Positions 54,542 to 64,000 of a stretch of 64,000 nucleotides of DNA are shown here, piece by piece. This stretch comes from an uncultured Lachnospiraceae bacterium. Lineage in GTDB: Bacteria > Bacillota > Clostridia > Lachnospirales > Lachnospiraceae. The notes beneath the pieces were generated by a model that made no database searches, was not told where the DNA came from, and saw nothing but the letters and a program-made list of their open reading frames with translations. The DNA lies in NCBI GenBank assembly GCA_958428365.1, contig CAUAFT010000002.1:124001-188000 (forward strand). The letters are read 5' to 3'. Positions within the stretch are counted from its first letter, which is position 1, and the number at the start of each line of letters is the position of its first letter. A program made the translations under genes and the position numbers.

Positions 54542-55534
54542 CTATATTCGATACTGCCTTATTAGCCGATCGATCTCCCGATTGACCTGCTCCACCACGG
54601 ACTCCGGTCCCACAATCTTCACTCCCTCCCCAAGACCGATGACCCAGGAGAGAAACTGCCGGCTCACCGCCACCGTTACATTGACAGAAAAATGCTCCTC
54701 ATCCACCTCGGCAAGTAAAATATCTTTTCCGAAACGGTCGATCATCACGCCCGCCAGACTGTTTTCACATTCCAGCTTCACCAGTTCCTCCCTGCCGCCG
54801 TACATACCAAACATTTTCCTGGTGTATACCGCCATATCAAAGGAATGGAAGGTTTTCTTTCCCTCCCGTTTCTTGTCCGTCATCTTTATATGCAGCATTT
54901 TGTCCACCCGGTAATGCTTGATGATCTTATCCCGGCTGTCATATCCGATCAGATAATAATTCTCATCATTCCAGGACAACGCCCAGGGACTCACCTCGTA
55001 AAGTTCGCCCCCTCTTCGCAGTTCCATTTCCTTTTTCACATTCCATTGAAAATACTGGAAGGTGATCCTGGCATTTCCGGCGATGGCGGTATGTATCCTG
55101 TCCACATTGTAATAGATGCTCTCATTCATGGTCTTGACCCGCTCCGCCACATACACCTGTCTCTGGAGCTTGGAAGCCTCGTACCTGCTGGCAAGACCCT
55201 CGATCTTTTTGATCAGTTCCGTGGATTTTCTCGCGGTAATGAATTTTGACGACTGTACGGAATCCACTAGCAGCTTCAGCTCCGCCAATTCAAACTGTCT
55301 GCTTCCCACATGATAGCAAAAGGCTCCCTCCTCCTGCGTACCTATGATATCCATTCCGAATGTGCGAAGATTCTCTATATCACTGTAAATGCTTTTCCGC
55401 TCCGCCGTGATCCCATAGGCTGATAATGCTTCTATGATCTCAGACATGGTAATGCTGTGTTCTTCATCCGTCTTTTCCAGCAGAATCTTCCTAAGGTACA
55501 TGAGTTTTAATTTCTGATTCGATAATTTAGCCAT
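54542..55534 (-). CDS. WYL-domain transcriptional regulator
   Basis: The 330-residue protein has an N-terminal helix-turn-helix (KLMYLRKILLEKTDEEHSIT, AYGITAERKSIYSDIENLRT) and a WYL domain around residues 140-230 (EVSPWALSWNDENYYLIGYD, then a WCX-type extension). WYL domains bind ligands or single-stranded DNA and often control defence or stress genes. It lies upstream of the ABC transporter but has its own strong terminator, so linkage to that transporter is uncertain. Confidence 0.9.
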   Translation of the reverse strand: MAKLSNQKLKLMYLRKILLEKTDEEHSITMSEIIEALSAYGITAERKSIYSDIENLRTFGMDIIGTQEEGAFCYHVGSRQFELAELKLLVDSVQSSKFITARKSTELIKKIEGLASRYEASKLQRQVYVAERVKTMNESIYYNVDRIHTAIAGNARITFQYFQWNVKKEMELRRGGELYEVSPWALSWNDENYYLIGYDSRDKIIKHYRVDKMLHIKMTDKKREGKKTFHSFDMAVYTRKMFGMYGGREELVKLECENSLAGVMIDRFGKDILLAEVDEEHFSVNVTVAVSRQFLSWVIGLGEGVKIVGPESVVEQVNREIDRLIRQYRI

Positions 55535-55699
55535 TGGACTGCCTCCCGGTAAAATATGTTTTTAAGCCCATTATCAATCATATCTCTATCACTGATAACA
55601 GGCTTATGGATGTCTCCCGCCAGAATCCGCAATACATATGGAATTGCCGACTCCTCCGGTCTTTTATTTTATTATTTTCTTTAACATCAAATACAGGTT

Positions 55700-57193
55700 C
55701 TACTGTGCCGCCAGATAAGAGTAACCCATCAGGCTCTCATCCACTTCTCTTGCCGCCTCTCTTCCCTCGCGGATCGCCCAGACCACCAGAGACTGTCCTC
55801 TTCGGACGTCTCCCGCCGCATAGACACGCTCCACGTTGGTGGCATAGCTCTCGCTGCCGGTGACGATATTAGTCCGCTCGTTTAACTTCACTCCAAAGGC
55901 ATCCGCCACATATTTCTGTGCTCCTAAGAAGCCTGCCGCGATGAGCACCAGATCCACACTCATGGTCTTTTCAGAGCCTTCCACTTCCACCATCATCATG
56001 CGTCCGGTCTTTTCGTCTTTCCTGCTCTCTAATTTCACAGTCTTAACGCCGCTGACAGCGCCCTTCTTATCCTTGATAAACTCCTTCACCGTGGTCTGAT
56101 AGATCCGCGGATCATGTCCGAACACAGCAATGGCCTCCTCCTGACCATAATCCGTCTTGCAGATCTTCGGCCACTCCGGCCACGGATTATCCTCGGTCCT
56201 CTCATCCGGAGCCTTCGGCATCATCTCCAACTGAGTCACGCTCTTGGCGCCGTGGCGGATACAGGTTCCCACGCAGTCGTTTCCGGTGTCTCCGCCGCCG
56301 ATGATAATGACGTTCTTACCTTTCGCAGAGATGTATTTATTATCCTTCAAGCCTGAATTTAACAGACTCTTGGTGGTGGAGGTCAAAAAATCCACTGCAA
56401 AGTAAATACCCTCCGCATCTCTTCCAGCTACCTGGATGTCCCTTGGATTCTTGGCTCCGCAGGCTAGGATGATACGGTCGTAGTCCTTCAACATTTTGGC
56501 GGATTTGACATCCTTTCCCACATTGACTCCGGTGATAAATTCCACGCCCTCCGCCTTCATCACTTCTACCTTGCGGTCGATAAAGCGTTTCTCCAGCTTC
56601 ATATTCGGGATTCCGTACATCAGCAGTCCGCCCACACGGTCATCTCTCTCATAGACCGTCACAGAATGACCTCTCTTGTTGAGCTGATCTGCCGCAGCAA
56701 GTCCCGCAGGACCGGAGCCGATCACGGCGATCTTTTTACCGGTTCTCACCTTCGGCGGCTTCGGGTCTGCATAGCCTTTTTCATAGGCGTTTTCAATAAT
56801 GCTGTTCTCATTCTCCCGGACGGAAACCGGATCTCCGTTCAGTCCGCAGGTACATGCCTTCTCACAGAGTGCCGGACATACGCGGGAGGTGAACTCCGGA
56901 AAGTTATTGGTCTTGGTCAATCTGGCATAGGCACGCTTCAGATTATCCGCATAGACCAGATCGTTCCACTCCGGCACCAGGTTGTGAAGGGGACATCCGG
57001 TGGTCATCCCCATCAGCTCCATGCCGGACTGGCAGAACGGTACGCCGCAGTCCATACAGCGTGCTCCCTGCTTTCTGCGTTTTTCCTTAGAGAGAGGTAT
57101 ATGGAACTCGTTAAAATTCTTGATACGCTCCTTTGGCTCAATTGCCGTGCTTTCCTCTCTGTCGTATTCCATAAATCCTGTTGGTTTTCCCAT
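55700..57193 (-). CDS. gltD: Glutamate synthase, small subunit
   Basis: The 497-residue FAD flavoprotein accepts electrons from NAD(P)H and passes them to the large subunit. N-terminal iron-sulfur cysteines (CMDCGVPFC and CPALCEKACTC) are followed by an FAD-binding GSGPAGLAAADQL and an NAD(P)-binding GGGDTGNDCVGT. The gene lies 15 bases after gltB. Together the two subunits turn glutamine and 2-oxoglutarate into two glutamates. Confidence 0.96.
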   Translation of the reverse strand: MGKPTGFMEYDREESTAIEPKERIKNFNEFHIPLSKEKRRKQGARCMDCGVPFCQSGMELMGMTTGCPLHNLVPEWNDLVYADNLKRAYARLTKTNNFPEFTSRVCPALCEKACTCGLNGDPVSVRENENSIIENAYEKGYADPKPPKVRTGKKIAVIGSGPAGLAAADQLNKRGHSVTVYERDDRVGGLLMYGIPNMKLEKRFIDRKVEVMKAEGVEFITGVNVGKDVKSAKMLKDYDRIILACGAKNPRDIQVAGRDAEGIYFAVDFLTSTTKSLLNSGLKDNKYISAKGKNVIIIGGGDTGNDCVGTCIRHGAKSVTQLEMMPKAPDERTEDNPWPEWPKICKTDYGQEEAIAVFGHDPRIYQTTVKEFIKDKKGAVSGVKTVKLESRKDEKTGRMMMVEVEGSEKTMSVDLVLIAAGFLGAQKYVADAFGVKLNERTNIVTGSESYATNVERVYAAGDVRRGQSLVVWAIREGREAAREVDESLMGYSYLAAQ

Positions 57194-57208
57194 GGTTCCA
57201 TTTCCCTC

Positions 57209-60200
57209 CTATCTCTTAGTATTTGCGTAAAATGCTTCGATCTGTGCCTGCTCCGCGTTGAGACCCTTCTCCTCCATCTGGACAATGGTCATCAGCATAC
57301 GGTTATAGTCAAATGGAATGATCTTCTTAAACTTCGGCAGATACTCGCTGAAGTGGTCTAAAATATGTTTTCCCTTCTCGGAGTTGGTCAGCGCCACATG
57401 CTCTTTGATCATTTCCTTTAATTCCAGTACATCGTACTTGGAGGTGATCTCCTCCATGGAAACCATCTCTTTGTTGGTTCTCATGTACAGATCGCTGTCC
57501 TCGTCCAGTACATAGGCGATACCGCCGCTCATGCCGGCTGCGAAGTTCTTACCTGTTTTACCGAGAACTACCACACGTCCTCCGGTCATGTACTCACATC
57601 CGTGATCGCCGACTCCTTCTACGACTGCAATAGCTCCGGAGTTGCGCACACAGAAACGTTCGCCTGCAACACCGTTGATAAATGCCTTACCGCTGGTAGC
57701 TCCGTAAAGCGCTACGTTACCGATGATGATGTTCTCATCCTGTTTGAAGGTGGAACCTGTCGGCGGATATACCACCAGCTTACCACCGGAAAGTCCCTTT
57801 CCGAAGTAGTCGTTGCTGTCCCCTGTCAGCTCCAAGGTCAGTCCCTTTGGAATGAAGGCTCCAAAGCTCTGTCCGCCCGCACCGCTGCATTTTACCAGGA
57901 AGGTATCTTCCTCTAAGGTATCATGATACTTCTTCGTGATCTCGGAACCGAAGATCGTGCCAAAGGAACGGTCGGTGTTGGTGAGTTCTATATCAATACT
58001 CCGCTTCTGACCGGATTCCAGAGCAGATTTTAACTGCTTCATCAGTACCCGCTCATCCGCTGTCTTTTCCAGCTCAAAGTCATAGACCTGCTTCGGATCG
58101 AAGGTCACCTTCTCCTTCGGACCTGCAAACGGATTGTTCAGGATCCTGGATAAGTCTACCTTCTGCTGTCTAACGTCCAGATTGTCGCGAACCTTCAAAA
58201 GATCGGAACGTCCAACCAGTTCATCGATGGTGCGCACACCGAGCTTTGCCATATATTCGCGAAGCTCTTCCGCCACAAAACGCATGAAGTTCACCACATA
58301 TTCCGGTTTGCCTTTGAAGCGTTTGCGAAGCTCCGGATTCTGGGTCGCAATTCCCACCGGACAGGTATCCAGGTTGCAGACACGCATCATCACACAGCCC
58401 ATGGATACAAGAGGCGCCGTAGCAAATCCAAATTCCTCAGCTCCAAGGAGCGCCGCGATCGCCACATCTCTTCCGGTCATTAACTTTCCGTCTGTCTCAA
58501 TGCGGACCTTATTTCTAAGACCGTTCATAATGAGGGTCTGATGGGTCTCAGCAAGTCCCAGCTCCCAAGGAAGTCCCGCATTGTGGATGGAGCTGCTCGG
58601 TGCAGCTCCGGTTCCTCCGTCATAACCGGAGATCAGGATGACCTGTGCTCCCGCCTTTGCCACTCCGGCTGCGACGGTTCCCACGCCTGCCTCGGATACC
58701 AGCTTCACGGAGATCCTTGCGTCGGTGTTGGCGTTTTTCAGATCGAAGATCAGCTGCTCTAAGTCCTCAATGGAGTAGATGTCATGATGCGGCGGCGGGG
58801 AGATCAGGCTCACACCCGGAGTGGAATGTCTGGTCTTGGCGATCCAAGGATAGACCTTTCCTGCAGGCAGATGACCGCCCTCTCCCGGTTTTGCTCCCTG
58901 CGCCATCTTGATCTGGATCTCTTTGGCGCTGACTAAGTAACGGCTGGTGACACCGAATCGTCCGCTTGCCACCTGCTTGATGGCGGAACATTTATTGAGT
59001 CCGTCTTTTCCAACGGTGAGTCTCTCCAAGCTCTCGCCGCCCTCACCGGAGTTGGACTTTCCGTGAAGTCTGTTCATGGCGATCGCCAGAGTCTCGTGAG
59101 CTTCCTGTGAGATGGAGCCGTAGGACATGGCGCCCGTCTTGAATCTGGTCACGATGGAATCCACACTCTCCACTTCCTCGATCGGAATACCCTTCTTCGG
59201 ATAGTTGAAATCCATGAGTCCCCGGATGTTTAAGGCTCTCTTCTCTCCGTCCAAAAGAGCGGAATACTGCTTGAAGAGGTTATAATCTCCGCGTTTTGTA
59301 GCTTCCTGTAACAGATGGATGGTCTGCGGATTGTAGAGATGCTCCTCCGCCCCGCTTCTCATCTTGTGTCTTCCCTTGGAATCCAGAGTCAGATCCGTCT
59401 CCAGACCCAACGGATCGTATGCCTCGGAATGGAGAGTATCCACTGCCTGTGCGATATCGTCTAAGGTGATACCGCCGATCCGGCTTACGGTATTGGTGAA
59501 GTATTTATCGATAACCTCAGAATCAATACCGATCGCCTCGAAGATCTTGGATCCCTGATAGGACTGGATCGTGGAAATTCCCATCTTGGATGCGATCTTG
59601 ACGATTCCGTGAAGCACAGCATTGTTATAGTCGTCGATGGCTGCATAGTAATCCTTGTCCAGCATATGCTCATCAATCAGATTCTTAATGGTATCCTGTA
59701 CCAGATACGGGTTGATGGCGCAGGCGCCGTATCCCAATAAGGTGGCAAAATGATGTACCTCTCTCGGCTCTGCGGACTCTAAGATCACTGCCAGACTGGT
59801 TCTCTTTTTGGTCTCCACCAGATGCTGGTTCAGCGCTGCCACTGCCAACAGGGACGGGATCGCCACATGATTCTCATCCACGCCGCGATCGGACAGGATC
59901 AGGATGTTGGCTCCATCCTTGTGCGCCCTGTCTGCCTCCACAAATAAGTGGTCGATGGCTTTTCGCAGGCTGGTGTTTTTATAGTAGGTGATCGGCAGGG
60001 TCACCACCTTGAATCCCTCTTTTTTCATGGTACGGATCTTCATGATATCCGTATTGGTGAGGATCGGATTCTGGATCTTTAACACCTGACAATTGATGGC
60101 TTTTTCCTCTAATAAGTTTCCGTCCTCGCCGATGTATACAGTGGTGGAGGTCACCACTTCCTCACGGATACAGTCGATCGGCGGGTTGGTTACCTGTGCA

Positions 60201-61762
60201 AAGAGCTGCTTAAAGTAATTGAACAGCGGCTGATGATCCTTAGACAATACCGGGATCGGGGAATCGATTCCCATGGCGGCAATGGATTCCGCTCCGTTCT
60301 TCGCCATCGGCAGGATCGTGTCTCTGGTGGATTCATAGGTGTATCCAAAGGCCTTCTGCATCCTTTTCAGATCGTCTCCCTGATATGCCGTCACCCGCTC
60401 ATTCGGGATCTTTAAGTCCTTAAGCTGTACCAGGTTGCGGTCTAACCATTCGCCGTAAGGCTGTTTGTCCGCATAGCTGTCCTTCAATTCATCGTCGTCG
60501 ATGACCTCTCCTTTGATGGTATCCACTAAAAGCATCTTGCCCGGACGAAGTCTCTCCTTCACCTTGATCTTCTCCGGCGGGATCTCCAGAACTCCTACCT
60601 CGGAGGAGAGGATCAGATAATCGTCGTTGGTAATATAGTATCTGGATGGTCTTAATCCGTTGCGGTCTAAAACGGCTCCCATCATATCTCCGTCGGAGAA
60701 CAGAATGGAGGCAGGACCATCCCACGGCTCCATCATGGTAGCATAATACTGATAGAAGTCCTTCTTCTTCTGACTCATAATGCTGTTGTTCGCCCATGGC
60801 TCCGGAATGGTGATCATCACTGCCAACGGTAAGTCCATGCCGCTCATGACCAAAAATTCCAGGGTGTTATCCAACATGGCGGAGTCGGAACCCGCGGTAT
60901 TAACCACCGGAAGTACCTTCTGTAATTCCCCTGCCAGATGCTCGGACTCCATAGTCTCCTCACGGGCTAACATCTTATCGGCGTTGCCCCGGATGGTGTT
61001 GATCTCACCGTTATGTACGATGAAGCGGTTCGGATGCGCTCTCTCCCAGCTCGGATTCGTGTTGGTGGAGAAACGGGAGTGTACCGTTGCGATGGCAGAT
61101 TCATAATCCTTATCCTGCAGGTCCTTAAAGAACAACCGCAGCTGTTCCACTAAGAACATTCCCTTGTAGACGATGGTTCTGCTGGAAAGAGACACCACAT
61201 AGGTATTATCATTACTCTGTTCAAATACTCTTCTTGCCACATAGAGCTTTCTGTCGAAGTCCAGTCCCTTTGGACAGTCCGCAGGACGCTTTACAAATCC
61301 CTGCATGATATACGGCATACAGTCGATCGCCTTCTGACCCAAGGTCGTGGGATCTGTTGGAACCTCTCTCCATCCTAAAAATTCCAGACCCTCCTTTTCC
61401 ACGATGACCTCAAACATCTTCTTTGCCTGGTTGCGTTTTAACTCCTCCTGTGGGAAGAAAAACATTCCGATTCCGTAATCCCTCTCCTCCTCCAGATGGA
61501 TCCCCAGCGGCTCGCATGCCTTCTTGAAGAACTTATGGGAGATCTGAAGCAGGATTCCCACACCGTCTCCGGTCTTACCTTCGGCATCCTTGCCGGCTCT
61601 ATGCTTTAAATTCTCTACGATCTTCAATGCATTTTCCACGGTCTCATGGGTCTTGATCCCCTTAATATTGACCACAGAACCGATTCCGCAGTTGTCATGC
61701 TCGAATCTTGGATCATAAAGACCTTTTGCTACAGCGTTACTCTCGTTCACCTGTGTTTTCAT
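57209..61762 (-). CDS. gltB: Glutamate synthase, large subunit
   Basis: The 1517-residue enzyme has a class II glutamine amidotransferase domain whose nucleophile is Cys25 in [10 protein letters not shown] after a cleavable propeptide. Next come a central domain, the FMN-binding synthase barrel ([20 protein letters not shown]), a 3Fe-4S cluster site [15 protein letters not shown] and the C-terminal beta-helix rich in Gly. It is the expected length. It is the first gene of the gltBD operon. A 30-codon frame ends three bases before its ATG. GGGTGAC lies upstream. Confidence 0.97.
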   Translation of the reverse strand: MKTQVNESNAVAKGLYDPRFEHDNCGIGSVVNIKGIKTHETVENALKIVENLKHRAGKDAEGKTGDGVGILLQISHKFFKKACEPLGIHLEEERDYGIGMFFFPQEELKRNQAKKMFEVIVEKEGLEFLGWREVPTDPTTLGQKAIDCMPYIMQGFVKRPADCPKGLDFDRKLYVARRVFEQSNDNTYVVSLSSRTIVYKGMFLVEQLRLFFKDLQDKDYESAIATVHSRFSTNTNPSWERAHPNRFIVHNGEINTIRGNADKMLAREETMESEHLAGELQKVLPVVNTAGSDSAMLDNTLEFLVMSGMDLPLAVMITIPEPWANNSIMSQKKKDFYQYYATMMEPWDGPASILFSDGDMMGAVLDRNGLRPSRYYITNDDYLILSSEVGVLEIPPEKIKVKERLRPGKMLLVDTIKGEVIDDDELKDSYADKQPYGEWLDRNLVQLKDLKIPNERVTAYQGDDLKRMQKAFGYTYESTRDTILPMAKNGAESIAAMGIDSPIPVLSKDHQPLFNYFKQLFAQVTNPPIDCIREEVVTSTTVYIGEDGNLLEEKAINCQVLKIQNPILTNTDIMKIRTMKKEGFKVVTLPITYYKNTSLRKAIDHLFVEADRAHKDGANILILSDRGVDENHVAIPSLLAVAALNQHLVETKKRTSLAVILESAEPREVHHFATLLGYGACAINPYLVQDTIKNLIDEHMLDKDYYAAIDDYNNAVLHGIVKIASKMGISTIQSYQGSKIFEAIGIDSEVIDKYFTNTVSRIGGITLDDIAQAVDTLHSEAYDPLGLETDLTLDSKGRHKMRSGAEEHLYNPQTIHLLQEATKRGDYNLFKQYSALLDGEKRALNIRGLMDFNYPKKGIPIEEVESVDSIVTRFKTGAMSYGSISQEAHETLAIAMNRLHGKSNSGEGGESLERLTVGKDGLNKCSAIKQVASGRFGVTSRYLVSAKEIQIKMAQGAKPGEGGHLPAGKVYPWIAKTRHSTPGVSLISPPPHHDIYSIEDLEQLIFDLKNANTDARISVKLVSEAGVGTVAAGVAKAGAQVILISGYDGGTGAAPSSSIHNAGLPWELGLAETHQTLIMNGLRNKVRIETDGKLMTGRDVAIAALLGAEEFGFATAPLVSMGCVMMRVCNLDTCPVGIATQNPELRKRFKGKPEYVVNFMRFVAEELREYMAKLGVRTIDELVGRSDLLKVRDNLDVRQQKVDLSRILNNPFAGPKEKVTFDPKQVYDFELEKTADERVLMKQLKSALESGQKRSIDIELTNTDRSFGTIFGSEITKKYHDTLEEDTFLVKCSGAGGQSFGAFIPKGLTLELTGDSNDYFGKGLSGGKLVVYPPTGSTFKQDENIIIGNVALYGATSGKAFINGVAGERFCVRNSGAIAVVEGVGDHGCEYMTGGRVVVLGKTGKNFAAGMSGGIAYVLDEDSDLYMRTNKEMVSMEEITSKYDVLELKEMIKEHVALTNSEKGKHILDHFSEYLPKFKKIIPFDYNRMLMTIVQMEEKGLNAEQAQIEAFYANTKR

Positions 61763-61765
61763 ATG

Positions 61766-61858
61766 TCACCCTTTCCGCGTCCTTTGTCTCCTGTCTGATA
61801 TTTTATCTGATTCTAATCTGTATACTTTTGACACCAGATCCAGCTTTTGCTTATCCAT
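61766..61858 (-). CDS. Possible 30-residue leader ORF before gltB
   Basis: A short frame encodes MDKQKLDLVSKVYRLESDKI and ends in SDRRQRTRKG; its stop lies three bases before the gltB start. Its ATG has no clear ribosome site. It may be a leader peptide that couples to gltB, or chance. It contains no runs of one amino acid that would suggest classic attenuation. Confidence 0.25.
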   Translation of the reverse strand: MDKQKLDLVSKVYRLESDKISDRRQRTRKG

Positions 61859-62130
61859 ATCGGTCATTCGAACGCTTTGTATTTTTCTTAGTTATAAGCA
61901 TACACCTATTTTTTTTTAATGTAAATATCCTTTTTCACTTATATCGTCTGATAATATGAATATTTATTCTATATATAAAAATTATCTGATAATTTAGTGG
62001 AATAATCTCTTAAAAAAGAGCTTTCCAGAAACAATTTTGGTCCGTTACTCCCAAAACTTTTTTCTAAAAAGCCCTCTATTTTTCTCTCCTTTATTGAATT
62101 GTGTCCAAATTGTTTCTCATTATCTGGTAA
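61859..62130. other. gltB upstream region
   Basis: An AT-rich stretch of about 270 bases without a gene. It has two direct copies of TCTGATAAT (near 61947 and 61985) and a small hairpin CTCTT-AAAA-AAGAG near 62008. No riboswitch or T-box consensus was seen. The gltB promoter must lie here. Confidence 0.35.
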
Positions 62131-62934
62131 TCAGATCCCCTCTTTTTTCCCATGCGTCATCTTCCCGAATACCATAATACTGATTCCCACAAACACCATG
62201 AGCAGCGCCACCGTCACACAGACCTGTGCGCTCACCGACGCATCCATCCACGCGATCCAGTCCGTCTCCGTCCGTATCACGGAAATCGTATTCGCCGCCA
62301 TATGCGCCAGAACAGCCCCATAGAGATGCTTCGTCCTCTCGGCACAGAGTGCAAGAAAGATCCCCAGGATCCCCGCATAGACAAACTGAACGATATTCAT
62401 GTGCATCATGCCAAAGATCACCGCAGAGATCAGCACTGCCCAGAAGATCCCCAGCCACTCCCGAAGTCTCTGATACACCAGCCCCCGAAAGACGTATTCT
62501 TCCAGGATCGGCACAAAAATACAGGGACCTAAGATCTCAAACAGGATACTTCCCCCAAAAAACGCCTCCGAGGCCTCCTTATAATTGGAAGAATGCTCCA
62601 TAAGCGGCGTCCAGGCGATCAGATTATTGAGGACGATGGCAGCGCAGACTGCCATAAGTACAATGCCCGCCAGGACCAACACCTCCGACTTCATATCCTC
62701 AAATGTCTTTTTCCATCCATCCTGCCCCTCTCCCCGGCGCAGACGGTCATTCCGGTACACCTGATAGATAAACGGAAAAGTAATCAGGGTAGCCAGCACC
62801 TTGATAAATCCATAGCTCTCCTTTGTATAAGGAACCACCAGCGTCACCACAAAGACCGCCACATTTGTTAAGACATAATAAAGCCCCACCGGATAGACGA
62901 TATCCCAGGCTCTATACAATTTGATATCCTTCAA
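62131..62934 (-). CDS. CPBP-family intramembrane metalloprotease
   Basis: The 267-residue membrane protein has about seven helices. The CPBP (Abi/CaaX-like) motifs are EEYVFRGLVYQRLRE (EExxxR), FGMMHMNIVQF (the second His motif) and a late ANTISV. In bacteria such proteases have been linked to bacteriocin immunity and signal processing. Its start lies within the end of the HAD gene by 23 bases, so the two are translationally coupled. Confidence 0.9.
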   Translation of the reverse strand: MKDIKLYRAWDIVYPVGLYYVLTNVAVFVVTLVVPYTKESYGFIKVLATLITFPFIYQVYRNDRLRRGEGQDGWKKTFEDMKSEVLVLAGIVLMAVCAAIVLNNLIAWTPLMEHSSNYKEASEAFFGGSILFEILGPCIFVPILEEYVFRGLVYQRLREWLGIFWAVLISAVIFGMMHMNIVQFVYAGILGIFLALCAERTKHLYGAVLAHMAANTISVIRTETDWIAWMDASVSAQVCVTVALLMVFVGISIMVFGKMTHGKKEGI

Positions 62935-63568
62935 TGCTCTTCACCACTTCCTCTAAATCTTTGCAGATACAGACTGCTCCCGCCTCTTTCAGATCCGCCG
63001 TCTCCCCAAATCCATAACTGACGGCAATGCAGTCCATTCCGGCATTTTTCGCGCCCTTTACATCATAGATGGTATCTCCGATCAGAATACAGTCCTTCGG
63101 GCTTTCTATATCCATACGCCGAAATACCTCCTCTAATACCTCTTCCTTCGTACTGATTTTTCCATCCAGAGTGGCTCCCACCACCTCGTCAAAATAAGCC
63201 AGCAATCCATATTTTTCCAATATTCTGCGGCAGGCCTCCTCCGGTTTTGAGGACGCCAGCGCCAGCGGATAACCTCTGTCCTTTAAAAACCTCAGAGCTT
63301 CCTCTACTCCGGGATACAGTTCATTTTCAAAGATTCCCTCCACGTCAAACCGCTCCCTGTATTTTTTTACCAAAAATTCCGCTGTCTCATCGTCGAACTG
63401 ATACCGTCTTTGAAAAGAATCTTTTAGCGGAGGACCGATAAAGTCCCGCAGCTCGTTTCGATCTTGCACCTCGATCCCCTGGGTTTTTAAGGCATACTGT
63501 ACGCATTTTGTGATTCCGGGAAAGGAATCTATGATCGTCCCGTCCAGATCAAATAGTACCGTTATCAT
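62912..63568 (-). CDS. HAD-family phosphatase (phosphoglycolate-phosphatase-like)
   Basis: The 218-residue enzyme begins MITVLFDLDGTIIDSFPGIT with the nucleophile in FDLDGT, contains LALASSKPEEACRRILEKYG (motif II/III) and LIGDTIYDVKGAKNAGMD (motif IV). It is of the Gph/PpaX type, which hydrolyses phosphoglycolate or pyrophosphate. Its start overlaps the end of the Hpt gene by 20 bases and its end overlaps the CPBP start. Confidence 0.9.
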   Translation of the reverse strand: MITVLFDLDGTIIDSFPGITKCVQYALKTQGIEVQDRNELRDFIGPPLKDSFQRRYQFDDETAEFLVKKYRERFDVEGIFENELYPGVEEALRFLKDRGYPLALASSKPEEACRRILEKYGLLAYFDEVVGATLDGKISTKEEVLEEVFRRMDIESPKDCILIGDTIYDVKGAKNAGMDCIAVSYGFGETADLKEAGAVCICKDLEEVVKSIEGYQIV

Positions 63569-64000
63569 TCTTCAGAACCTCCTCTAATATTTCCAGAGCT
63601 TTGTCATATTCCAGCCACTCCGTATACTGCAGCGCCTTCTGCAAATCTGGATCCTTCACTCCATCTGACATCGCCTTTTCCAGCCATTCCACTGCCTCCA
63701 CCGGCTCATATTCCAAAAGCGCCATTCTGGCATGGAGCAGCCGTTCTCTCTTAGAAGAAATGTTCCTTCCATCCTCTCTTTTTGCCTGATCCCGTTCTGA
63801 GATCCTCCGTTCCATCTCCTCTAAAACCTTCCGGTAGCACTCCAGCAATTCCCGGATATGTAATTCGATCCAGGTCGCATCGCCCTCTTTTGCCGCCAGT
63901 TCATGCTCTCTTGCCATCTCAGAAAGTCCCATGGCTCCGATCCCCGCCATACTGCTCTTTAAGGCATGTACCTCTATACGGTAATGCTCCAGATCGCCCC
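63549..64000 (-). CDS. C-terminal part of an Hpt phosphorelay protein, truncated at the window edge
   Basis: The frame is open to the window edge. Immediately inside it reads GDLEHYRIEVHALKSSMAGI, with HALKSS matching the phospho-accepting His of Hpt domains. The helical remainder (about 130 residues) has no catalytic domain. It could be the end of a hybrid histidine kinase or response regulator, or a stand-alone Hpt protein; the N-terminal part lies outside the window. An ATG at 63950 lies inside the Hpt domain and is not the start. It overlaps the HAD gene by 20 bases. Confidence 0.7.
   Translation of the reverse strand, partial: GDLEHYRIEVHALKSSMAGIGAMGLSEMAREHELAAKEGDATWIELHIRELLECYRKVLEEMERRISERDQAKREDGRNISSKRERLLHARMALLEYEPVEAVEWLEKAMSDGVKDPDLQKALQYTEWLEYDKALEILEEVLKNDNGTI

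Overview
The window looks like a chromosomal segment of a spore-forming member of the Clostridia, most likely Lachnospiraceae. The pointers are a division and cell-wall (dcw) cluster carrying a SpoVD-type penicillin-binding protein and an FtsW/SpoVE protein, a YlmC/YmxH sporulation protein, a Spo0E-like phosphatase, NrdR, a DUF1540 Cys-rich protein, a threonine T-box, and a groES-groEL operon under a perfect CIRCE operator. Shine-Dalgarno sites are strong (AGGAGG-like) throughout. No rRNA, tRNA or CRISPR array was seen.

Layout. 1-1.24 kb: a truncated coiled-coil protein, nrdR and ylmC, all on the minus strand. About 1.46-9.3 kb: an integrated mobile element with its own style of codon use. 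It has a rolling-circle Rep (HUH motif), a possible double-strand origin, two XRE regulators, a lone Nmad3 (nucleotide modification associated) protein, a lipoprotein, several small proteins, an AlpA-like DNA-binding protein, and a tyrosine integrase at its right end. 9.3-12.5 kb: ychF, a class V aminotransferase and an ECF transporter S component.

12.8-24.3 kb is the dcw cluster, read right to left: mraZ-rsmH-ftsL-pbpB-spoVD-mraY-murD-ftsW-divIB-ftsZ. Its promoter is followed by four AAAGTGG-type repeats at exactly 10-bp spacing, the known form of an MraZ operator, and by a perfect DnaA box. 24.5-28.7 kb: a Spo0E-like gene, lgt, a zinc-phospholipase-C-like protein, DUF1540 and thrS. 28.7-30.0 kb: the Thr T-box that should drive thrS lies about 1 kb upstream of it. 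Between them sit a small membrane protein gene and two inverted copies of an unrecognised ~227-bp element whose stems covary.

30-43 kb: accessory and metabolic genes (SEC-C protein, two MATE transporters, LacI and LysR regulators, a remnant of an Rpn-family nuclease, purA with a heavily structured leader, an UMF1-type MFS transporter, a second zinc-phospholipase-C-like protein, an AAA-ATPase/PD-(D/E)XK protein, DegV). 43-54.5 kb: a metallo-beta-lactamase-fold hydrolase, groEL-groES, a TetR regulator divergent from an MMPL exporter, CorA, a Cof-type HAD phosphatase and an FtsX-type ABC transporter. 54.5-64 kb: a WYL regulator, gltB-gltD (glutamate synthase), a CPBP protease, a HAD phosphatase and the C-terminal Hpt part of a phosphorelay protein that runs off the window.

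The strongest leads for undescribed biology are the covarying inverted element pair in the thrS leader, the Nmad3-bearing Rep/integrase element with its uncharacterised cargo, and the stacked hairpins in front of purA.
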